A stretch of 64,000 nucleotides of DNA from Carnegiea gigantea (Eukaryota; Streptophyta; Magnoliopsida; Caryophyllales; Cactaceae): assembly GCA_029747015.1 (NCBI GenBank), contig JAKOGI010000139.1, forward strand, positions 700,001-764,000, read 5' to 3'. The notes under the pieces were generated by a model, which saw only the letters and a list, made by a program, of their open reading frames with translations, was not told where the DNA came from and searched no databases. Every line of letters begins with the position of its first letter. Position 1 is the first letter of the stretch. The position numbers and the translations under genes are program-made. This document shows, piece by piece, positions 1 through 18,411 of the stretch.

Positions 1-16
1 TTCTTTCATGTGAAGT

Positions 17-603
17 TGTTAGGGAGAATATCAGAGTAACAGTATAGCGGAAGCAATAGGATGTGCTAGAGATTCAGAATTCAAGTGAATAACAGAAAAC
101 AAAAATAAGAAGACAAGAGATTTAACGTGGAAAACCCAATGCAGGAAAAAACCACGGACGGCGACAGCACCAGAACAATTCACTATGAGCAGGAAGAATA
201 CAACACGATCACAATCACTACAGTGATTTGATCTAAGAGTAGAATTACAACCTCTCTATTGTAATCTCTCACAAAGTACATCTACCTCTCAATGTATGTA
301 TGAGTACTGGAGATATCTCAGATCCTAGGTCTGACCCTCTTTATATAGGGTCTAAACAGTAGGGTTTTCCCCCTTAGCATGCAACCCTAGCCGCCAGGTG
401 GAATCCCCTTCGAACAGAACCCTAACCGCCTTCCGAAAGAGGCAGCGTAAAAACACGGGGTACGACCGTGCCACGTGGCACGGCACCCCCGTGCCGTTTT
501 TCTGTCCTCTTCGACTGGACGTTCTTCGTCTTGACACGCCCGTGTCTTGTGTAGCACGGTCCCACCGTGCTGGTACTTGGATTTTGGGCCACGAAACCCA
601 ACA
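17..603 (-). repeat. 3' LTR of the copia element
   Basis: This 587-base repeat matches 4764-5393. It is the downstream LTR for the minus-strand element. It is about 43 bases shorter than its partner because it has one fewer set of GTGCCACGTGGCAC-like palindromes around 465-500. Confidence 0.93.
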
Positions 604-618
604 ATCTCCACCTTGGAC
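604..618 (-). other. polypurine tract of the copia element
   Basis: Read on the minus strand, the bases next to the 3' LTR are purine-rich (GGTGGAGAT just before TGTTGGG). This is the usual plus-strand primer position in plant copia elements. It is assigned by position and composition. Confidence 0.65.
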
Positions 619-705
619 CAAAATTTCCAATCACTGCTCTTTGACTCTGTCATCGCACCCGAAAGGGTGACGCCCCCTCCCTAGGGGCAATGCCCCGATA
701 GGCAC

Positions 706-3700
706 TTAGTGGCTGTGAATATCCACTAAGTCCAAACAATGTTCGAACTTAGTCAAAGGTAGAGGCTTGGTTAACATGTCTGCAGGATTTTCTGACGTGT
801 GAACCTTCTGCACTGTTATTTCACCTGCAGCAACTGTGTCTCTAATGTAGTGGTATTTCACACTAATATGCTTGGTCTTCGAGTGGTAGGCATCATTTTT
901 AGTCAGGTGGATGGCATTCTGACTATCAGAAAACACAACAGTCGAAGCTTGTGAGACTCTGAGCTCGATCACAAGGCCCCTTAGCCAGGTAGCTTCCTTC
1001 ACCCCTTCAGTAGCAGCAATGTACTCAGCTTCCGTAGTAGACAAGGCTACGATAGACTGCAATGATGCTTTTCAGGAGATAGCACTTGCACACATGATGA
1101 AGATATACCAAGATATGGACCTCCTCCTATCCAAGTCACCAGCATAATCAGCATCAACAACGCCTACAACATCGGATGTATCAGCTTTGTTTCTATCAAA
1201 CACCAACCTCTTCCCTATAGTACCCTTCACATATCGAAGGATCCATTTCACAACTTCCCAGTGATCCTTCCCAGGATTGTGCATATATCTACTTACCACA
1301 CTTACAGCATGTGATAAGTCTGGTCTAGTGTAAACCATAGCATACATCAAACTACCAACAGCACTAGAATAAGGTACATTAGACATTCTTCTGATGTCTT
1401 CCTCTGTTTGCGGGCAGCATCTTGCAGACAGTCTGAAGTGTGCAGCAAGTGGTGTGAAAACTGCCTTGCAGCTGTCCATGTTGTATTTACTTAGTACTTT
1501 CTCAAGGTACCGTTCTTGAGACAAGTACAGTTTACCTGCTTTTCGATTCCTGTGGATCTCCATGCCTAGTATCTTCTTTGCTGCACCCAAGTCTTTCATG
1601 TCAAACTCCTTACTGAGTTGAGATTTCAGCATGCCAATTAAGGTCCTATCTTTAGAAGCAATCAACATATCATCGACATACAGTAGTAGATAAATAAAAG
1701 TACTATCAGAATGCTGTCTAAAGTACACACAATTGTCATATCTACTACGTGTATATCCTTTATCAGTTATAAACGTATCAAAACGTTTATACCACTGCCT
1801 TAGAGCTTGCTTGAGTCCATACAAGGACTTTTGCAATTTACATACCAATTGTTCCTTCCCAGGAACTGCAAACCCTTCAGGTTGTCTCATGTAAATTTCT
1901 TCTTCCAGCTCTCCACATAGGAATGCGGTTTTCACATCAAACTGCTCCAACTCCAAGTCAAACAATGTGACAAATGCAAGAACGACTCGAATAGAGGTAT
2001 GTCTAACAACAGGGGAGAAGACCTCATTGTAGTCAATACCTTCCCTTTGGTTGCAACCACGAACAACCAACCGTGCCTTCCATCTTGCTTCTTCAACTCC
2101 AGGAATTCCTTCTTTCTTCTTGTAGATCCACTTGGCAGTTAAGGCTCTTCGGCCTTTAGGCAGTTCACAGAGTTCCCATGTTTGGTTCTTTTGCAGACTT
2201 TCCATCTCTTCCTGCATAGCTAGGATCCAGTTAGGTGAACTTGGGCAAGTGATTGCTTCAGTGTAATTTGAAGGTTCAGCACCTTCAGGCACTTCCTCTG
2301 CAACTGAAAGTGCGTATGCTATCAGTCCCTCATCATCGTTGTAACGGGCAGGTCTCCTGATCTCCCTTCGAGGACGATCACGAGCTATAGAATGGGCAAC
2401 GTCCTCCTGAGGTTGATTGGGACTGATGGTTCCAGGTTCAGTAACCTGGGCCTCCCTATTGGGTTGATTAGTAGCTCCACCTTGAGCTGTAACGGTCTCC
2501 ATCTCTACCTCCACATTGGCATCTTCCTGATTACCTGCATCAGTAGAAGGAACAACAGTATTCTTCCCAGAAGATAGTATAGCAGTCTCATTGAAAGTAA
2601 CATCCCTGCTTTGAATTACTTTCTTAGACTCAGGACACCACATGCGGTATCCCTTAGACTCAGATGCATATCCAAGTAACATGCATTTGACAGCCCTAGG
2701 GGCTAATTTTCCATTATTCACATGGGCAAACACAGGACATCCAAATATTCTTAAATTAGAATAATCAACAGGATTACCTGACCATACTTCTTCTGGGATT
2801 TTGAAGTCAATGGAGGTGTGTGATGAACGATTTATCAGATAGCAGGCTGTAGAAATAGCCTCTGCCCAAAACGCCTTGCGATCCCAAAGCCCGGCATGTG
2901 AAAGCATACATCTAGCTTTCTCCAGTAGAGTCCTGTTGATTCGTTCTGCAACCCCATTATGCTGTGGTTTACCAACCAACATCTTGTGCCTAGCTATGCC
3001 ATTTTTCGTGCAGAACTCTTCAAACTCTGACTCAACAAACTCAAGACCATTGTCAGTCCTAAGTTTCTTGATCTTTCTCCCAGTCTGGTTTTCAACCAGA
3101 GCCTTGAACTTCTTGAATATGGAGAACGTCTCATTTTTCTGTCTCAAGAAGTAAACCCAAATCTTGCGTGAGAAATCGTCAACAAAAGTTAACATGTAAC
3201 GCTTACCTCCACAAGAAGGAGCCTTTGAAGGATCCCACAAATCAGAATGAATGTAGTCAAGGATCCCCTGAGTACGGTGAGTTGCTTTCGAGAAACTTAC
3301 CCTCTTTTGTTTCCCAAAGACGCAGTGATCACAAAAATCGAGCTTACCCGTACTGGCATTGCCAAGACAACCTTTCTTACCCAGAATGGTCATCCCTTTC
3401 TCACTCATATGGCCCAACCTCATGTGCCATAACTTTGTATCATCTATTGCACTAATTGCAGCTACACCTGTAACTGTAGTTCCTTGTAGAATGTAGAGAT
3501 TCCCTTGCCTCAATCCCTTCATTATCACCATGGCTCCCTTAGTTACCTTTAGGACACCATTTTCCATCGAAATCCTGCAACCATTAGTCTCAAGAGTACC
3601 CAGGGATATTAAACAACGAGTCATGTCAGGTATGTGGTGCACTTTAGACAATGTTCTAATTGTCCCATCATGGGTTTTTATCTGAACAGTACCTATCCCT

Positions 3701-4737
3701 GCAACTTTGCATTTAGCATTGTTGCCCATAAGTACCACCCCAGTGTCAACTGCCTCATAGGTGACAAACCAGTCCTTATGAGGGCACATGTGAAACGTAC
3801 AACCAGAATCTAAACCCCAATCAACATCCACGCCCCTTTCGGAGGTGGTAGCCAAAGAAGTAGCAAGTAACACATCACCATCAGACTCCGACTCTACTAC
3901 ACAATCAGCTGTAGCAGTTTTCTCCTTATCCTCCTTCTCATTCTTTTTCTTTAATTTCCAGCAGTTAGCCTTGATATGCCCCAATTTGTTGCAGTAGTGG
4001 CAGGTTTTGTTAGAATGAGGATTCCTTGACTTAGAACGGTTCTTTTTCTTATTACCGTTCCCCCCTTTCTCAGTGGTTCTACCCCTGACAACTAATCCCT
4101 CAGACTGATCAGCATAGATGCCTTGGTCAAATTTTTCTTTAGACAGCAGGTTAGACTTCACATCCTCAAACGATATAGTATCCGAATTACTATATAACAT
4201 GATTTCCTTAAAGTGTTTGTAGGAAGGGGGTAGAGACACAGCAAGCAGAATGGCCTTATCCTCATCCTCAATTTTAACATCCAAACTCTCCAAATCTACT
4301 AGAATATAATTAAATTCATTCAAGTGTTTTTGGACAGGAGTACCTTCAGCCATACGAAAGGTGTACAACCTTTCCTTCAAACGGATCTTGTTGGCGAGAC
4401 TCTTCGTTATGTAGAGTTCCTCCAGCCGAGCCCACAGATCCACCGCAGTTGTCTTATCCAGCACCTCTCGCAGGACATGTGGTGCCAAGCACAACTGTAT
4501 GGCTGACACCGCTTTCAGCTCCAGTTCCTCCCATTCGTCATCCGTCAACGATCCACGTCTCTTCTTTACATCTTCAGCCCACTGTTCTTCTGTCATCTTC
4601 TCAGGTTTTACGTGAGGTCCCTTCAGAACCTTCCACAACCCGTGCTGAATGAGAACTGCTCTCATCTGCACCTTCCAGAGATTAAAACTAATCTCCCCAT
4701 CGAATTTCTGAATATCTACCTTCATCATAGAAGACAT
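706..4737 (-). pseudogene. copia gag-pol polyprotein, interrupted by one TGA
   Basis: The open frame continues upstream to 4803, but the likely gag start is the ATG at 4735-4737 (residue 23 of that frame), because the residues before it read through the primer site and LTR. Residue numbers below count from 4803. Visible parts in order: gag; a CX2CX4HX4C zinc knuckle at residues 268-281; protease with an LDSG active site near 331-334; integrase with the gag-pre-integrase LWHMRLGH motif and a catalytic-core TDNG motif; RT with YVDDML; RNase H with DADYAGD. At 1072-1074 a TGA stands where related elements have Trp after SAIS. The same frame stays open beyond it to 706 and encodes the rest of RNase H (STTEAEY). 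The defect is therefore a single nonsense change with no frameshift. A full-length product would need readthrough. Confidence 0.93.
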
Positions 4738-4749
4738 CCTATAATCAAA

Positions 4750-4761
4750 GCTCTGATACCA
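4750..4761 (-). other. primer binding site, initiator-Met tRNA type
   Basis: On the minus strand this reads TGGTATCAGAGC, two bases inside the 5' LTR boundary. It is the complement of the 3' end of plant initiator tRNA-Met, the standard primer of copia elements. It fixes both the element's orientation and the LTR edge. Confidence 0.92.
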
Positions 4762-4763
4762 CT

Positions 4764-5393
4764 TGTTAGGAATAATATCAGAGTAACAGTATAGCGGAAG
4801 CAATAGGATGAGTTAGAGATTCAGAATTCAAGTAAATAACAGAAAACAAAAATAAGAAGACAAGAGATTTAACGTGGAAAACCCAATGCGGGAAAAAACC
4901 ACGGACGGCGACAGCACCAGAACAATTCACTATGAGCAGGAAGAATACAACACGATCACAATCACTACAGTGATTTGATCTAAGAACAGAATTACAACCT
5001 CTCTATTGTAATCTCTCACAAAGTACTTCTACCTCTCAATGTATGTATGAGTACTGGAGATATATCAGATCCTAGGCTTGACCCTCTTTATATAGGGTCT
5101 AAAAAATGGGGTTTTCCCCCCTTAGCATGCAACCCTAGCCGCCAGGTGGAATCCCCCTTTGAACAGAACTCTAACCGCCTTCCGAGAGAGGCGGCGTAAA
5201 AACACGGGGCACGACCGTGCCACGTGGCACGGTCACCCCGTGCCATATGGCACGGCCGTGCCACATGGCACGGCACCCCCATGCCGTTTTTCTATCCTCT
5301 TCGACTGGACGTTCTTCGTCTTGACACGCCCGTGTCTTGTGTAGCACGGTCCCACCGTGCTGGTACTTAGATTTTAGGCCACGAAACCCAACA
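4764..5393 (-). repeat. 5' LTR of the copia element
   Basis: This 630-base LTR acts as promoter for the minus-strand transcript. A TATA-like CTATATAAAG on the minus strand lies near 5090-5099 within a short palindrome shared by both LTRs. It carries an expanded block of CACGTGG/GTGCCAC palindromes at about 5207-5285 that is shorter in the other LTR. Confidence 0.93.
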
Positions 5394-5398
5394 GAAGT

Positions 5399-8302
<2,904 letters not shown>

Positions 8303-8401
8303 TTGAGGTCCATGCCCATCATATCAATATTCCAGCTTCACATGTCCATTATGATGTTACCTATTGATTGAGTATGTATATTCCCCCGTCTATATCTCAT
8401 A

Positions 8402-8512
8402 CTCCTTTCGTCTCAAATTACTTGTCCCTCGTAAAAACAAGAGCCTTATTTAAGTCTCATGTCAATTTGACTCTTAATATTAAGAGGGGCAATATTTACG
8501 GAATATAGGGAG
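8402..8512. mobile_element. Stowaway-like MITE
   Basis: This 111-base segment starts CTCCTTTCGTCTCAAATTAC and ends ATATAGGGAG, flanked by TA on both sides. It matches the well-known plant CTCC..GGAG terminal pattern of Tc1/mariner MITEs. It lies about 100 bases past the protease copy. Confidence 0.75.
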
Positions 8513-9179
8513 TATATAATATTATTGAAACTTGCATGATTGAATCATGATGACTACGTTTCAATGATATCAAAGCATTTGGGGCAGATGGAGGGGATAG
8601 CGTACTTGTTATAATCTCAACTAGTGAAGTTACTTTTGTAATAATAAGTATTATATATTATAATTTCAATTAGTCAAGTGACATTTGTAATTGTGTACGA
8701 TTCAAGAGTTGAAGTAAATGGTATTAACTATCAAGCACCAAAAGGCCATCCAAAAAAAAAAATCTCCACTCTTCCCATTTATTCCAATTCCTACCCAATC
8801 GTTCAAAAAAATATCATTCCTTTCAATTCCTTCGCGTTTCTTACCGGTCCTTCCCATGCCTTCTCATCATGCATGGTGTTCTTTTGATTGGCCCTTGCTT
8901 GACGACTTTTTTTTGGGGGGGGGGGAGGGGGATGGGGGATATTAGTCATACTCATACAATATGCAACAGCCCAAGTAGCCCAATTGTACTATTTATAGCC
9001 GATGGCCTCATTTACCACTACATCTTCAGTACTGTTTTCGATTAGGCCCGGCCCACCCCTTTCCAGTTATCAGTGGGAGGTAGTGTCTGTAAGGACTAAG
9101 GAACAAAGGATAAGTCACTCGTAAATAAAGCAAGAAAACAAAAGTGACAGATCTCTCGCAGGTGGTTGTTTTTGAAATC

Positions 9180-9183
<4 letters not shown>

Positions 9184-9230
<47 letters not shown>
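9184..9230. repeat. (TA)n microsatellite
   Basis: About 23 uninterrupted TA dinucleotides. Confidence 0.95.
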
Positions 9231-9232
<2 letters not shown>

Positions 9233-10528
9233 ATTGTACGAAATACCCCAAATCTTTGGAGTATCTTTGGAGAATTTGTGTGTGACAAACAAGTTGCGTG
9301 CAAGCTGATTATATGAGATGATGTTAAACAATACTTACATAAAATTACATATACACAAATACGCTTTGCATAAAGCAACAAATATTTGTATATTTTGTTT
9401 ACTGATTTAATATTTGCCAAAAATCAAATATAATGGCAATTCAAAACCAGCAGGAGCAGCATTTTATCGAAGTAATTTGAGTCGTGAATGCCAAGTCGCT
9501 CGAACTCAAATGATGTACAAGTATTAAGGATATCAAAATTCTCAAAGTTGGAAGATCTGACTAAAATTAAATCAGCCAAAATCACCTATGGGCATGTACC
9601 TCTATCCAGGTGTCGGTCTAATTCACAGTATTCTTATTTGGATGAGATTCCGCATTAAGTTCACGTTGGGTGGTTGACTGGATAGCTTAGTGGCTCAGTG
9701 TTCTCCTCCCTTATTCGGTGCTTTTGATTGAGTTAGAAAACAAAATAAACAATCCAGTCACTTTTATGAGGGTGACCCAGTGAGACTTTTGGCTAATAGA
9801 TCCCACTATGCCGTTTTATTTTCAAAGGATATTCCCAATTTAATGCTAATTCGCAGGCCACGTATCCTGTTTATGTCACGTAGGGTTCGACTTGAACCTG
9901 TCCACGTTTCCTCTCCAAATTAGGATTCCGAGGCTTGACTGTCTTGATCATGCAATCACATTGTCATCTTAATTAATTTAATCGGATATGTCAATTGGAT
10001 TTTGGATTTTAGTCCTAATTTTGGGTAAGTTACTATCATCCTGTTGATTAAATTGGATTATTGTTTTTCATGTACCATTGTCGAGTTATCCCCCCCCCCC
10101 CAAACAAAAAAAATGAATAAAACAATCTATTTATCATTAGTTTGTCATATATGAAAATAAAATCACATCGCAAACATTTATTTTGAAACGCTATGGCATG
10201 TTAGTCAACATCTTCTAACCCAGTTTGTATTGTGTATCAACCATCTCATAATGAGTTGTTATGATATGATTTCACCTAAAACGTTACAACATAGCACCTA
10301 AATTTATGTTGTTAGATAGGATACATCAAAAGATTGAAGAGTAAATCTATTGAAAAGTAATGCTAATTTTGACAATGTGTTTACAATGCTCAACGGATGT
10401 TTTTTTGGGATATATACAACCATGGATGTTTTCCCTTGACTTGTCTCGACTTTCGATCTCCATTTTAGTTCCGTATCTAGATGCTCATGATTAACAAGTA
10501 TTAGATATGTTCTACTTGACTCAAAAGA

Positions 10529-10532
<4 letters not shown>

Positions 10533-10588
<56 letters not shown>
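10533..10588. repeat. (TA)n microsatellite
   Basis: About 28 uninterrupted TA dinucleotides. Confidence 0.95.
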
Positions 10589-10591
<3 letters not shown>

Positions 10592-11190
10592 GTTTTGGAT
10601 GGCACCATTTTCATAAGAAAATAATATGAAATGATAATGATACATTAACTAACCAAGAGCTTGTAATTTGATTAGCACTAACTACCATTTTCACATGGAA
10701 GATACTACATCAAATCCTATCGTACGCACTTTTTAATTATAAGAGATTTGTAGGGCTCGATAAGCCCATATGCTTGGTTATTAAGTAGGTTTGACCTACC
10801 TTCCTTCCATACAGTTAGACCTATTAACTGTTTTACAAAATGGCCCGAATTGGAGAATTTCTCTTCAAAAAACAAATATTATAGATGGCAACATATTTTA
10901 GTTTACACTTGTTAATTAATTTCAACAATTTCATGATAACTTATTAAAAACAAAAATTGCAGATGATCTTTACACTTGATTGTGTTTGACAATTAAAGGG
11001 GATGAAATTATTCATTCCGATCAACCAATTCACCAAAAAAAAAAGAAAAAATAAAGAAAGCATCACTGTCATTAAAAAAAATAAAATAAAATCTCCTGGG
11101 TCAATAAACGTTATGCGCTGTCCACAAGAAACCAAAACATCTGACTTTTTGTATTATTACTGACATATGGAAGTCTTATTTTTGGTGGGA

Positions 11191-11196
11191 CACGTG
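11191..11196. promoter_or_regulatory. G-box / ABRE-like CACGTG
   Basis: The palindrome ACACGTGT centres about 128 bases upstream of the protease start codon. ACGT-core boxes of this kind bind bZIP and bHLH factors, and RD19 of Arabidopsis is a drought-responsive gene. The regulatory role here is inferred from sequence and position only. Confidence 0.5.
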
Positions 11197-11321
11197 TCAA
11201 CATCGCAACGGCTGAATCTCACACCATCCGATCAGCTCTACCTACGCAGCCAGTTTTAAACCCGCAAGCGTCCCCTCACTTCTGCTCATCTCATCCGTCC
11301 GCCAAACCAAACATTCCAGCA

Positions 11322-15348
<4,027 letters not shown>

Positions 15349-15748
15349 GACCGCCCGGCAAGACTGAGTTGACAATGTCGTGTTTGTGGCGTAGACTCCT
15401 TGGTCTCTACTGTAGCTGCAGTGAATCTCAATGCAGTCGAAGACCACCCTGCAAGATTGAGGTGATAATGTCGTGTTTCCGATATCATATTTCTAGGATG
15501 TATGTCCGATGTATATATAAGCACATATTGCTGCAGTTCATGTCGCTGTAATCCTCTGGTGTAGCTGTCTGTGATAGTTGTCTAAGGTCTATAGGAGTTT
15601 GAGCAGTCGCCATGCATGGCAGTCAATTACGACACATTGTGTATGTATGAAATCAAAGTACTGGCTTACTTGTATTGTATGAGATGATATATTCTATGCA
15701 ATTCCTGGCTTTGACGCTACTACTTATCTGATGTTTGGTTAGATTTAG

Positions 15749-16071
15749 GTAATGTTTAGTTTGATGCAAATAATCTTTTAATATAAAAAATATGTAATTG
15801 TGTTTCTATTATTGTATTTGATTGTAAAAAAGTGTCGCAAATAATAATTATATTATAACTATGATTACTAAAAATTATGTAACCATATGATTACATTGCA
15901 TTGCACTCAATCAAGCATTACATTAATATATGCGATCGACCTTAAATAAATCATAATTACATAATTAATTTGTGGTAATCATAATTATAAAGTAGTAATT
16001 CTTTACAATATTTTTTGTTTTACAATCAATTGTCACATCACAAGATTATTTGTATCCAATCAATCATTCCT
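15749..16071. mobile_element. MITE with terminal inverted repeats
   Basis: The left end AATGTTTAGTTTGATGCAAA and the right end (complement AATGATTGATTGGATACAAA), each followed by TAATCTT, form a roughly 27-base imperfect inverted repeat around an AT-rich core. No transposase is present. Target duplication and superfamily were not resolved. Confidence 0.55.
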
Positions 16072-16602
16072 TGCGTTCTTATGTATTGTTTGTCTAGTTT
16101 AAATGAGTTAAGAGTATTATTAATAGACATCACAATTAACAGGAGGACCAATGTAAGTCTGAGTTGCAATGTAACTATTAGTTTATCAAAAAACAACTAG
16201 CTGTATAATACTTGGGTAAACTTGGAGTGGATTTTATTCAATGTTGTGGTTGTCGTTGCTCTAAACAATTACTTGGTTAGCGACTAGTTTGTCATATTCA
16301 TACAGGTGGTCTTTCAATCCCTAGTCCTAATGGTTTACTTCAGAATCATGCCTAAAATGTTGTTTTTAAATGTTTTTTTTATTTGAAAGGTGATAAGCAC
16401 CTGGGATTTCAAACAATGCGTCTCATAGTAGTTAAATTATCCTTAAATTGTTATCCTAGTTGTTACTCTATTAGCTTAAATTACAAAGATTTCTTTCATA
16501 TCTGAAGGTAATAGCGCCGCCCCGCCCCCCCCCCCCCCAACCCCCAACCAACCCCAAAAAAAGAAAGAGAAATTGAAGGAGAGGGGGGCAATGTTTGAAA
16601 TT

Positions 16603-16636
<34 letters not shown>

Positions 16637-18052
16637 GGAACGAGAGAACGGTGAACACAAACCAAGTCCTTAAGCAAATACCCACTGGTGCTCTCGTGCC
16701 AAAAAAAGAAAATGTTCCAAGTGAGTTGGACTTGGTCCTGTATAAAGGCACCAACCCAAATTCAAAAGAAGGCCCATAAGAGAGGGTGATTATGTAATTT
16801 TCCACTTTGAAAGATTACTTTTTCGACAAGCTGAGCAAGAGACTACCATTTTTCTTTCTCGATCAATCGGTAACAACCCGAGACCTCCATTCGAATCAGC
16901 AACTGTCGTCATGGTGTTATACAAGACCTGATTGCCTGCTGCTTTTATTTTGCTTTAATTTAAACTTTCATTAAAATTTCTACTTCGGTAATTAAAAATG
17001 TTAGATTTCAGAACCATGCATTGTACTTTAGTTATGAGAAAAATGTGTAATTTCATTGATCGTTTGTCGTTATACTATACTTCTTAGAGCATAATGCATT
17101 GTACATCTATAAAGTGTAATCACGAAATTTTAGCTCCATTGAAGACAATTAAACTTCACCTTTAACGGTCAATACCCAAAAGAAAACATGCTTTATCAAT
17201 ATGCATGAAATTTACTATTGGGTAGGCCAAAATGTTGAAAAACGAGTTGTAAATTTAGGGAACAGTGAAAGCACTTCATTAGGCGATGCAAAAGTAATTG
17301 ACGAGCAATGGAGGATGGGATGTTGATTTGAGATTGTAGCATTCCATAAAAAAGGACATTATTAAGTACACAACACATGGTATTCATTAAGGAGTATAAA
17401 TCTATATAACTATATATAAAATTGAGTGACTGCTTATACTTTTATCAAATGTCATAACTCTATTGGTTATGACATTAACTATACTTGGTTTATTTTGTCT
17501 CTCAATATTTATACAAACTCTTTTTGGTTTTTCCTCTTTTGGAGAACCTGCGAGACTTTTCATCTTCTCGCTAGTCAATCATTTAGAAATGTCATTAATA
17601 GACGTTTACGAACATATGAATTGGCACATACATAAACCTAAAAAATATATATATGGATGCAAAAAACATTTAACTAATAAAATAAATCTTAACAATGAAA
17701 ACAACATTGTTGGCTAAGTATATGACATGTCTAATCCAACCCTTGCATTGCAAGGGAAATAGTTCTAGTTATGACTTATAATTGTGTGATGCTGAATATC
17801 TAATACAACTTTGAACCCCTCAATTAATTAGAAGTTTTGCATGGTACATGCGTAGCTTATGACAATCTGAGCATTCTAAGTGGTCCAGATTAAAGTTTCA
17901 TAGTAATATATATGAAAATATTATTACTTCCTATGTCTTATTTCTTTTAAAATTGACTTTTTAATTAAGGTAAATTCATTCAACTTTAAATAATTTTTAC
18001 CAACAAATATAATACAACTTGACATTGAAAACGTGATAGTGAAATTTTTATT
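16072..18052. other. intergenic AT-rich region
   Basis: I see no gene here. It holds a C-rich tract near 16520-16555, a TA microsatellite at 16605-16632 and a short Stowaway-like end near 17926, and runs up to the LINE target site. Small frames lack similarity to anything I recognise. Confidence 0.6.
16605..16632. repeat. (TA)n microsatellite
   Basis: About 14 TA dinucleotides. Confidence 0.92.
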
Positions 18053-18411
18053 ATCTAATTTCAAGTGATCAACAACAACAATAATAACAACAACTCTCAA
18101 TATGGGTCTCGCTTTCGCGGGGTCTGGGGAGATCTAGCTGTAGGCAATCTTATCTCTACCGGTATTCCTACCCATAGAGAGATTGATTCCTTAAGACCCA
18201 CAAAACAGTTTTGAGAAAAAGGTTTAAAGAGAAAACGATTGCAAACCAATTACCAAGGAGGGGAAAAGGGTCCGGAGAGCAAATAAACAGGGGGCGGAGA
18301 CATACCTCAACAAACCAAGGGTGCTTGATGCCGTCATATCCCAGAAAAACACGACCTGCAGACAAGCACACCAAAACCCTACCCGTCCCACCCCACCAAA
18401 GCTACTACCAC

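Larger units (their letters stand above)
12..5398 (-). mobile_element. Ty1/copia LTR retrotransposon, nearly complete
   Basis: The element runs from 17 to 5393. Two LTRs begin TGTTAGG and end CCCAACA, and a perfect 5-bp target duplication GAAGT lies at 12-16 and 5394-5398. Coding, primer site and polypurine tract all place it on the minus strand, so the 5' LTR is at high coordinates. Domain order is gag, zinc knuckle, protease, integrase, reverse transcriptase, RNase H, which is the copia order with integrase before RT. The LTRs differ by roughly 20-25 substitutions counted by eye, plus one 40-odd base indel. That suggests an insertion that is not very recent. The polyprotein has one in-frame stop, so the copy is probably not autonomous now. 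The flanks look like intron 1 of the protease copy that follows. Confidence 0.95.
8515..11189. other. intergenic region between the protease copies
   Basis: AT-rich DNA with simple repeats (TA runs at 9184-9230 and 10533-10588, G and C homopolymers near 8911 and 10090). No gene with coherent coding potential is visible. Short frames here are mostly translations of the TA runs. Confidence 0.7.

Noticed and set aside
9670..9740. A SINE with an A box (TAGCTTAGTGG)
   Set aside because: The A-box match is perfect, but I see no B box at the right spacing and no direct repeats or poly(A).
9026..10645. Frames containing long IYIYIY runs
   Set aside because: They are translations of TA microsatellites.
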